Assembly (NCBI GenBank): GCA_946885645.1
Contig: CAMPGU010000290.1
Coordinates: 1-5,247, forward strand
Length of the DNA: 5,247 nt
Direction of reading: 5' to 3'
From: an uncultured Haloferula sp.
GTDB taxonomy: Bacteria; Verrucomicrobiota; Verrucomicrobiae; Verrucomicrobiales; Akkermansiaceae
Below, one piece after another: positions 1 to 4,807 of this stretch (position 1 is its first letter; every line of letters begins with the position of its first letter). The notes under the pieces were generated by a model. It ran no database searches. It had not been told where the DNA came from and was given only the letters and a program-made list of their open reading frames with translations. The position numbers and the translations under genes are program-made.

Positions 1-46
1 GGGTAATGCCTCCCCCCGGGATGCCGGACTTTTCGGGATCATGCAT
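1..46 (-). CDS. 5' end of an unidentified divergent gene (partial)
   Basis: On the minus strand a near-perfect Shine-Dalgarno site (AAGGAGG, 57 to 51) is followed by two overlapping ATG codons, at 46-44 and 42-40, both open to the window edge. The first reads MHDPEKSGIPGGGIT with a 4-base spacing. The second reads MIPKSPASRGEALP with an 8-base spacing. The spacing favours the second start. Codon use favours the first, because the second frame needs TTA, AGT, AAA and two GCA codons within 14 codons, which is unusual for DNA this GC-rich. Only about 15 residues are visible, so the product cannot be named. It is transcribed away from proB, so the intervening ~213 bases must carry its promoter and leader. 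It could be a chance SD plus ATG, but the quality of the site makes a real gene start more likely. Confidence 0.5.
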   Translation of the reverse strand, partial: MHDPEKSGIPGGGIT

Positions 47-50
47 GGGT

Positions 51-57
51 CCTCCTT
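51..57 (-). promoter_or_regulatory. Strong Shine-Dalgarno site of the leftward gene
   Basis: The minus strand reads CGGAAGGAGGACCCATGCATG over 60 to 40. AAGGAGG is almost a full complement of the 16S rRNA 3' end. It is the only textbook SD upstream of a start codon in the window, and it is the main evidence that a gene starts at 46 or 42. Confidence 0.6.
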
Positions 58-82
58 CCGTTCGTGCTGTCGGAATCGGCCA

Positions 83-107
83 GCCGGGCGGAAGGAATCC
101 GCCGGGC
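83..107. repeat. Inverted repeat (hairpin or operator) in the divergent intergenic region
   Basis: GGCGGA (87-92) and TCCGCC (98-103) pair perfectly around the 5-base loop AGGAA. After a single G-G mismatch (86/104) the stem continues with GCC (83-85) against GGC (105-107), giving nine base pairs in all. No T-run follows on either strand, so it does not look like an intrinsic terminator. It lies about 25 bases upstream of the SD of the leftward gene and about 150 bases upstream of proB. It could be a hairpin in the leftward gene's 5' leader or a binding site for a dimeric regulator. In GC-rich DNA a stem like this can also arise by chance. Confidence 0.4.
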
Positions 108-259
108 CGTACGACATTCGACCACCGTAATCCACAATCGGCAGTTTCAAGTGATTTTCTCCGCTGCCCCTTGTCCCGGAGACTTCCTTGAAGGGGTGCC
201 ACGCTTTGCGATGGCATCCGGCGTCATTTCCGGCCATAGCCGCGCCCGCTTTTCCTCTC

Positions 260-1030
260 ATGGAATCCCTTACCGTCATCAAGGCCGGCACCGGCGTCCT
301 CACCCGCACCAGCGACGGAACCCTCGACGGGGCCGCGCTGGTCCGACTCGTCACCGCCATCGCCGGGCTGGTGGAGAGCGGCCACCGCTGCCTGCTGGTG
401 AGCTCCGGAGCCGTGGGCGCGGGGGTCTCCGCCTTCGGGCTGGACGGCTACCCGAGCGATCTTTCCACCAAGCAGGCCTGTGCCGCGGTGGGGCAGGCGC
501 GCCTGATGCACACCTACGAGAGCTTGTTCCGGAATTTCGACATGGCGGTGGCCCAGGTGCTCCTGACGGCGACCGACCTGCAGACGCCGGAGCGGGGCGA
601 TTACGTCTCGAACACGCTGCGCCGCCTGCTCGCCGAGCCCCGGATCGTGCCGATCATCAACGAGAACGACTCGGTGGCGGTGGAGGAACTCCGGGTGGGG
701 GACAACGACATGCTGTCCTCCCAGGTGGCGCGCCTGCTGGGCGCGAAGACGCTGGTCCTGCTGACCTCCGTGGACGGCTTGCTTTCCCCGGAGACGAACG
801 AACTGGTGCGCGAGGTGCCGGACGTGGACGCGGTGCTGGGCTTCGCCAAGGACGAGCGCGGGCGCTTCTCGATCGGGGGGATGGCCTCGAAGCTGCAGGC
901 CGTGAAGCACGCCGTGGACGCCGGGATCACGGTCCACATCGCGCACGGCCGCAAGCCGGAGCGGCTGGCCGGGATCATGGCCGGGGAAACCGGACTCTCC
1001 ACGCGCTTCGCCGCCCGCGGCGGCAAGTGA
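260..1030 (+). CDS. proB: Glutamate 5-kinase, short form without PUA domain
   Basis: ProB phosphorylates L-glutamate with ATP to gamma-glutamyl phosphate, the first step of proline synthesis, in the cytoplasm. The 256-residue protein is one amino-acid-kinase fold. It has the N-terminal nucleotide-binding strand IKAGTGVLT with Lys8, the glycine-rich turn VSSGAVGAG (47-55), the KQACAAVGQ helix (71-79), the glutamate-binding INENDSV (133-139), the VGDND acidic motif (146-150), LLTSVDGLL (167-175) and the conserved GGMASKLQA (206-214) near the C-terminus. It ends at about 250, where longer family members such as E. coli ProB (about 367 residues) continue into a PUA domain. ATG 260 was chosen because it puts the kinase motif at residues 6-14, as in relatives. 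An in-frame TTG at 188 would add 24 unconserved residues. No SD precedes the ATG; the leader is pyrimidine-rich (CTTTTCCTCTC). proA follows after 43 bases, so the two are probably co-transcribed. Confidence 0.96.
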   Translation: MESLTVIKAGTGVLTRTSDGTLDGAALVRLVTAIAGLVESGHRCLLVSSGAVGAGVSAFGLDGYPSDLSTKQACAAVGQARLMHTYESLFRNFDMAVAQVLLTATDLQTPERGDYVSNTLRRLLAEPRIVPIINENDSVAVEELRVGDNDMLSSQVARLLGAKTLVLLTSVDGLLSPETNELVREVPDVDAVLGFAKDERGRFSIGGMASKLQAVKHAVDAGITVHIAHGRKPERLAGIMAGETGLSTRFAARGGK

Positions 1031-1073
1031 GGGGTGCGAAACCGCAAAACGGCACTATTCTCCGCTCTTTCCC

Positions 1074-2336
1074 ATGACCGAAGCCGAAGTTTTCACCGCT
1101 GTAGAAACGATGGCCCGCAATGCGCGGGCGGCCTCCTACAAGCTCTCCCAGCTCTCGACCCAGACGAAAAACGAGATCCTGCAGGCGATGGCCGCGGAGC
1201 TGCGCGCCCGCACGCCGGAGATCGTGACTGCGAACGGGCTGGATCTGGAGGCAGGCACGCTGAAGGGACTATCCCAGCCGATGCTGGAGCGCCTGAAGCT
1301 GGACGAGAAGAAGGTGGAGGCGATCGCTAGCGGCATTGATCAGGTGGTCGCGCTGCTCGATCCGGTGGGGCAGGTGATGGAGGCGTGGACCCGCCCCAAC
1401 GGGATGCGGCTGGAGCAGGTGCGCGTGCCGATCGGCACCATCGGCATCATTTACGAAAGCCGCCCCAACGTGACCAGCGATGCCGCGGTGCTATGCTTCA
1501 AGACCGGGAACGCCACGATCCTGCGCGGCGGCTCGGAGGCGATCCATAGCAACCGGGCAATCGCGGAGGCCCTCCAGACGGGTGGGGAAAAGGCGGGGCT
1601 GCCGGAGCACGCGATCCAGCTCATCCCGTTTACGGATCGCTCCAGCGTGAGCGCGCTGTGCCGCATGGACAAATGGCTGGACCTGATCATCCCGCGCGGC
1701 GGGAAGGGCCTCATCGAGGCCGTCGTGTCCCAGGCACGCATGCCGGTGATTAAGCACTACGACGGCATCTGCCATCTCTTCGTGGATGAGCATGCGAATC
1801 TGGATATGGCGGTGAAGCTGACGGTCGATTCCAAGACGCAGAAACCCGGCGTGTGCAATGCGCTGGAGACGCTGCTGGTGGATGCAGCGGTCGCGAAGAG
1901 CCACTTGCCGGCCATCGCCGCGGCGCTGCGCGAGAAAGGCGTGGAGCTGCGCGGCTGCGAACGCACGCGCGGATTCATCGAGGCGAAGGAAGCCACGGAA
2001 GAAGACTGGGGCACGGAGTATCTGGATCTGATCCTGTCCGTGAAGATCGTCGATTCCTGGGAAGAGGCGACCGATCACATCAATACCTACGGCTCCCACC
2101 ACACCGAGTGTATCGTGACGGAAGATCCGGCGGCGGCGGAGTGGTTCCTGAGCGCCTGCGATTCGGCGTGCGTGTTTCACAACGTCTCGACGCGCTTGGC
2201 GGACGGGGAGGAATTCGGCTTCGGCGCGGAGATCGGGATTTCGACGGACAAGCTGCACGCGCGCGGCCCGATGGGGCTGAGGGAGCTGACCAGCTACCAG
2301 TATCAAGTCCGCGGAGAGGGGCAAACGAAAGGGTGA
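1074..2336 (+). CDS. proA: Glutamate-5-semialdehyde dehydrogenase (gamma-glutamyl phosphate reductase)
   Basis: ProA reduces gamma-glutamyl phosphate with NADPH to glutamate-5-semialdehyde, which cyclises to pyrroline-5-carboxylate. This is the second step of proline synthesis and takes the ProB product directly. At 420 residues it is full length for the family. Visible signatures are VPIGTIGIIYESRPNVTSDA (118-137), the nucleotide-binding segment KTGNATILRGGSEA (143-156), IIPRGGKGLI (205-214), VIKHYDGICH (225-234), the catalytic segment KTQKPGVCNALETLL with nucleophile Cys261 (codon 1854-1856), and the C-terminal VSTRLADGEEFGFGAEIGIS (371-390) followed by HARGPMGL. The start follows proB by 43 bases. 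No SD is seen; the leader CCGCTCTTTCCC is pyrimidine-rich like that of proB. A TATTCT box at 1056-1061 could give a second, near-leaderless promoter, but no -35 partner is clear. The stop codon overlaps the next gene's GTG, suggesting translational coupling. Confidence 0.98.
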   Translation: MTEAEVFTAVETMARNARAASYKLSQLSTQTKNEILQAMAAELRARTPEIVTANGLDLEAGTLKGLSQPMLERLKLDEKKVEAIASGIDQVVALLDPVGQVMEAWTRPNGMRLEQVRVPIGTIGIIYESRPNVTSDAAVLCFKTGNATILRGGSEAIHSNRAIAEALQTGGEKAGLPEHAIQLIPFTDRSSVSALCRMDKWLDLIIPRGGKGLIEAVVSQARMPVIKHYDGICHLFVDEHANLDMAVKLTVDSKTQKPGVCNALETLLVDAAVAKSHLPAIAAALREKGVELRGCERTRGFIEAKEATEEDWGTEYLDLILSVKIVDSWEEATDHINTYGSHHTECIVTEDPAAAEWFLSACDSACVFHNVSTRLADGEEFGFGAEIGISTDKLHARGPMGLRELTSYQYQVRGEGQTKG

Positions 2337-2836
2337 ACGGGGAGCCTGAAGTTGAAGGAACGGCGCGGCGGCCGGACCTCCACCGGGTGATGAATCTGGT
2401 CTCGTTGGCCTTCCTCATCGCCAGCGTGGCGACCTTCGCGGCGTTTCACTTCCTCGTCGGCTTCACCAATCAAGATGAAGGTTCGCGAGGGTGGACCGTT
2501 TGGACCGAGATCTGGGACATCGTCCGGGATCCCTCGGTGCTTGAAGATCCGGCGGCCGTCATCGCGCTCGCGTCGTTCTTCACCTTCGTCGTGCTGGTGC
2601 TTTGCTCGCCCTTTTTGACGGCTCTCTACCGGAAGTCCCGGGTTATCTGGTGGCTGGTCACGGTGATGTCCGGTATGGCGACGATCGGATTCGCGATGGC
2701 GGTTTTTTCCAACAACCCGCCGGAGAACTTGCGGGCGGGCGGGATCTGCCTGCTAGTAACGCCGCTGCTGAACCTGGTGGGGCTGCTCCTGATCCGCGGG
2801 GAGAAGCGAATTTATGGCAATGATCTCCAGCCCTGA
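2333..2836 (+). CDS. Small four-helix membrane protein, paralog 1, coupled to proA
   Basis: I do not recognise a named family. The 167-residue product has four hydrophobic segments at about 22-43, 74-98, 104-125 and 134-154. A hydrophilic Trp-rich stretch follows the first (RGWTVWTEIWDIVRDPSVL, 52-70), and the helix 2-3 loop is basic (YRKSR). It ends in a charged tail (RGEKRIYGNDLQP). The GTG start at 2333 overlaps the proA stop (GTGA). An alternative ATG at 2390 would start just before helix 1. I prefer the GTG because the following paralog has an N-terminal extension of exactly the same length before the shared VMN motif (residues 19-21 in both). A loose purine-rich GGAGAGGGG (2313-2321) lies upstream. 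The tight junction implies co-transcription with proBA. A role in proline transport or sensing is conceivable, but nothing in the sequence shows it. Confidence 0.82.
   Translation: MNGEPEVEGTARRPDLHRVMNLVSLAFLIASVATFAAFHFLVGFTNQDEGSRGWTVWTEIWDIVRDPSVLEDPAAVIALASFFTFVVLVLCSPFLTALYRKSRVIWWLVTVMSGMATIGFAMAVFSNNPPENLRAGGICLLVTPLLNLVGLLLIRGEKRIYGNDLQP
2798..2803 (+). promoter_or_regulatory. Possible internal SD for the second membrane paralog
   Basis: GGGGAG lies inside the 3' end of the upstream gene, 10 bases before ATG 2814, and could serve re-initiating or coupled ribosomes. The same bases also encode the conserved RGEKR tail, so the purine run may reflect coding constraint alone. Confidence 0.35.
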
Positions 2837-3308
2837 ATCCGGGAACGTCCCGCGGGACTCTTCTTCGGTGATGAATCGGGTCGCGCTGGCTTTCCTCATC
2901 GCCAGCGTGGCGACCTTCACGGCGTTTCATTTCCTTCCTTTGGCGAAGCAAGACGATGGCGCGCAAGGATGGAGCTTCTGGGTCGGAATCGCGGATGTCG
3001 TCCGGATGCCATCGGTGCTCCGGGATCCGGAGGCAGGAGTCGCCCTTGCGTCTTTGGCCACCTTCGTCGTGCTGGTGCTTTGCTCGCCCTTCTTGACCGG
3101 TTTTTATCGCAGATCGCGCGTGCTCCGGTGGCTGGCTACGGTGATGTCCGGTTTGGCGACGGCGGGATTCTGGATCACCTTCGGTCGTGGCACCTTCCCG
3201 GAGGATATGAGCGCGGGAGTGATTTGCCTATTCGTGACGCCCGTGCTGACCCTGGTGGGACTGCTCCTGATTCGCGGGGAAAAGCGGGAATTGCCACCGG
3301 CCCGATAG
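2814..3308 (+). CDS. Small four-helix membrane protein, paralog 2 (tandem duplicate)
   Basis: The 164-residue protein is a clear paralog of its upstream neighbour. Both share AFLIASVATF (26-35), the Trp-containing stretch with DPSVL or MPSVL, TFVVLVLCSPFLT, WL-TVMSG-AT, and the C-terminal LVGLLLIRGEKR. Hydrophobic segments lie at about 22-43, 73-97, 103-123 and 133-153. Family and function are unknown to me. The ATG at 2814 lies inside the upstream gene, overlapping its last 23 bases. GGGGAG at 2798-2803, 10 bases before it, could serve as an SD. The start is supported because both paralogs then have 18 residues before VMN. Relative to paralog 1, one codon is missing in the first loop region, after about residue 40. 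It is probably the last gene of the proB-proA transcript and converges on the DUF2071 gene 10 bases downstream. No terminator hairpin with a T-run is visible there. Confidence 0.83.
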   Translation: MAMISSPESGNVPRDSSSVMNRVALAFLIASVATFTAFHFLPLAKQDDGAQGWSFWVGIADVVRMPSVLRDPEAGVALASLATFVVLVLCSPFLTGFYRRSRVLRWLATVMSGLATAGFWITFGRGTFPEDMSAGVICLFVTPVLTLVGLLLIRGEKRELPPAR

Positions 3309-3318
3309 GCACCGTGGC

Positions 3319-4053
3319 TCACACCGCCGCGGGGATCTGCCGATCCGGCATGAGATGCCACGCGTGGGGGATGTCCCGCATGATCAGCGCGTGATCGAAG
3401 ACGGCGCTGCCGGGAGGGAAGGCCGAGGCATCGGCGAAAAAGGACGACTCCACGGACAGGACCTCCAGCGGCTTCACTTCCCAGCGGTAGGCCTCCAGCC
3501 GCAGGCCATCGAGGCGGCAGCAGTCCCGCGTGACGGAATAGCCGGTGCTGCCGGGCTCAAAGAAGGCGGAGGACTCGACCAGCGAGGCGAAGCAGGAGGA
3601 GGCGGGAAAGGTGGTGCTTTCCCGCGCCGACAGCCGCAGGGACATGGAGCCGTCGCGCGAGCTCACCTTCATCGCGAGGCCGCTGTCCCGGTCCTCGACC
3701 TCGAAGGCCGAGAAGTGATGCACGCCGGGGAAGAGGCGGCCGCCGGCGAGGTAGTTCGGCAGCGAGCCGGTATCGCGCCGGGGGATGAAGACGCCTTCGC
3801 GGGTCTCGCCGTCCTCGTCCCAAAGCACGGCGATGCGATGGGCGGCATTCTCGCTGGCGATGCCGGTCCACGCGGGCAGGAAGCGCGGACGGACTTCCTC
3901 CAGCCGGATCAAACAGATGCCCGCGATGGCGTGGCCGGCATGAAGCTTTGGCCGGAAACCCTCCGGCAAGAGGCGGGCGACGACCTGGGGATCCACGCGG
4001 TAATTCACCAGGACGCGGCGGCGGATGAGACCTTCGACGGCGGGCAGTTTCAT
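3319..4053 (-). CDS. DUF2071 (YqjF-like) family protein
   Basis: The 244-residue soluble protein fits the DUF2071/YqjF family, whose fold is related to acetoacetate decarboxylase and whose biochemical role is not established. Family-like features are the opening VNYRVDPQVVARLLPEGFRP (16-35), the segment HAIAGICLIRLEEVRPRFLP (41-60), then SENAAHRIAVL (67-77), a GVFIPRRDTGS strand (87-97) in the place of the family's 'GV-F-sLDa' region, and NYLAGGRLFPGVHH (100-113). The C-terminal part is less conserved, with a Cys pair (178-179) and the end motif DHALIMRDIPHAWH (220-233). The start is ATG at 4053. The frame stays open far upstream, but that would overlap the GspG-like gene and has no family similarity. 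No signal peptide or membrane segment is seen. It converges on the membrane-protein gene (10 bases apart) and diverges from the GspG-like gene (84 bases), so it is probably transcribed alone. I made the family assignment from memory of its motifs. Confidence 0.85.
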   Translation of the reverse strand: MKLPAVEGLIRRRVLVNYRVDPQVVARLLPEGFRPKLHAGHAIAGICLIRLEEVRPRFLPAWTGIASENAAHRIAVLWDEDGETREGVFIPRRDTGSLPNYLAGGRLFPGVHHFSAFEVEDRDSGLAMKVSSRDGSMSLRLSARESTTFPASSCFASLVESSAFFEPGSTGYSVTRDCCRLDGLRLEAYRWEVKPLEVLSVESSFFADASAFPPGSAVFDHALIMRDIPHAWHLMPDRQIPAAV

Positions 4054-4100
4054 GGTTTCGTCGCGGGATGAGGGAAGGGGTAGCCACGAGTGTGGACGGG

Positions 4101-4137
4101 CTTTCCTTCCAGGACGATGCCGTGGTAGGGTGGGAGA
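4101..4137 (+). promoter_or_regulatory. Putative leaderless promoter of the first GspG-like gene
   Basis: CTTTCCTTCC (4101-4110) is followed by TAGGGT (4126-4131), which sits exactly 6 bases before the GTG start at 4138. The second GspG-like gene has the same arrangement. A -10 box at that distance would place the transcription start on or beside the start codon, and no SD is present. The upstream box does not match the TTGACA consensus. The TAG of the -10-like box is also the in-frame stop that fixes GTG 4138 as the earliest possible start. Confidence 0.45.
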
Positions 4138-4704
4138 GTGGAAAAGAAAGGAAAGGGATATCGGGTGAGGTTTTGGGTGATGGCGGCTGCGCTCCTCTTG
4201 CTGGAAGGGGGGGTCTTCATCGCGCTCACCTCGCGGAATGGAGGCAATCCCTCCTCCGGTACCCGCAACGATGCGAGGCGGCTTCAAGTTGCCGTGGAGG
4301 GATTCCATCGGGAGTATGGCAGCTTTCCCGGGATGGAGGCTTCCCATCTCCTGCTGGAGGGTCCGCGGGCCGGGGATCTGCTGAAGGTCTTGCTGGGCAA
4401 GGAAGAGGAAGGCGCGGTGATAAGGAATCCCCGGAGCTTGGCCTTCCTCGATGCCAAGTCGGTGAGAGACAAAGCCAAGGGCGGGCTGGTCTTTTCCAGC
4501 AGCAGCGGGACGGCCCTGCCGGAGGGCTTCTACGACGGGTGGGGCGAGCCGATGGAGATCTTCCTGCGCGGGCCGAGCGCTCCGAATCTGGTCTTCCATG
4601 ACGGGAAGCGGCTGGTCCGTCTGGAGGGCGCGGTGGCGGCGGTAATGTCGAAGGGTCCGGACAGGAAGAGGGGGACCGACGATGATATGAAGTCGTGGGA
4701 ATAG
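4138..4704 (+). CDS. Membrane-anchored GspG-like (type II secretion pseudopilin-like) protein
   Basis: The 188-residue protein has a basic N-terminus (EKKGKGYRVR), one hydrophobic segment (about 12-31) and a periplasmic domain resembling the C-terminal half of type II secretion major pseudopilins. The similar parts are the helix NDARRLQVAVEGFHREYGSFP (44-64, inside a longer helix), the turn GFYDGWGEPMEIFL (130-143) in the place of the usual 'DPWG--Y', and the C-terminal loop VMSKGPDRKRGTDDDMKSW (169-187). In GspG a Ser and adjacent Asp residues of this last loop bind calcium; here Ser171 and Asp181-183 are candidates. There is no classical prepilin motif (G-FTLIE). A Glu23 inside the hydrophobic stretch (LLLLEGGVFIAL) weakly recalls prepilin Glu5, but the residue at the cleavage position would be Ala18. 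No secretion operon is adjacent, so a role in secretion is unproven. GTG is the only start that keeps the basic anchor, with an in-frame TAG 12 bases upstream. Confidence 0.85.
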   Translation: MEKKGKGYRVRFWVMAAALLLLEGGVFIALTSRNGGNPSSGTRNDARRLQVAVEGFHREYGSFPGMEASHLLLEGPRAGDLLKVLLGKEEEGAVIRNPRSLAFLDAKSVRDKAKGGLVFSSSSGTALPEGFYDGWGEPMEIFLRGPSAPNLVFHDGKRLVRLEGAVAAVMSKGPDRKRGTDDDMKSWE

Positions 4705-4771
4705 CTGACGGGGGAGAAATACGATGGATCTAGTATCGACCGAGGATTTCACCAGCGCCCCGCGGGATGGG

Positions 4772-4807
4772 CTTCCCTTCCGGGATCGGGCTTGCTAGCG
4801 TGAGAGA
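4772..4807 (+). promoter_or_regulatory. Putative leaderless promoter of the second GspG-like gene
   Basis: CTTCCCTTCC (4772-4781) is followed by TAGCGT (4796-4801), again 6 bases before a GTG (4808). The spacer is one base shorter than in the copy at 4101-4137. Conservation of both boxes while the spacer has diverged suggests the block is functional. The rest of the 103-base gap (4705-4771) shows no convincing terminator for the preceding gene. Confidence 0.45.

Larger units (their letters stand above)
2333..3308 (+). repeat. Tandem gene duplication (two membrane-protein paralogs)
   Basis: The two adjacent genes repeat at an offset of 481 bases, which becomes 478 after a one-codon loss in the second. 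Exact DNA matches include 27 bases (2411-2437 against 2892-2918) and 33 bases (2581-2613 against 3059-3091). Helices 1 and 2 are almost identical, while the hydrophilic loops differ strongly. This indicates a fairly recent duplication, or patches kept alike by gene conversion. Confidence 0.85.

Noticed and set aside
124..150. Minus-strand promoter TTGAAA (150-145) with TACGGT (129-124)
   Set aside because: The -35 hexamer is good, but the spacer is only 15 bases and the -10 box matches at 3 of 6 positions; not strong enough to annotate.
188..259. In-frame TTG at 188 as an earlier proB start
   Set aside because: It would add 24 residues (LKGCHALRWHPAS...) before the first kinase strand with no family counterpart; ATG 260 gives the normal spacing.
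64..1077. Long plus-strand frame (337 codons) overlapping proB
   Set aside because: It covers almost all of proB in another frame; its Arg-, Gly- and Ala-rich low-complexity product is typical of a shadow frame in GC-rich DNA.
1491..2324. Long minus-strand frame (277 codons) antisense to proA
   Set aside because: It is fully antisense to a well-conserved enzyme, has no recognisable motif and is rich in His, Arg and Ala; a codon-bias artefact.
3300..3320. Bidirectional terminator between the converging genes
   Set aside because: The gap is 10 bases and shows no stable stem with a T-run on either strand.
3355..4071. Plus-strand frame (238 codons) antisense to the DUF2071 gene
   Set aside because: The DUF2071 frame has clear family motifs, while this one is Gly-, Ala- and Arg-rich and lacks a start signal.
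4722..4738. CGAT/ATCG inverted repeat as a terminator after the first GspG-like gene
   Set aside because: It has only four base pairs, a 9-base loop and no T-run.
4054..4752. Upstream extension of the DUF2071 frame to 477 codons
   Set aside because: It would run antisense through the whole GspG-like gene. The family-like N-terminus begins at the ATG at 4053.
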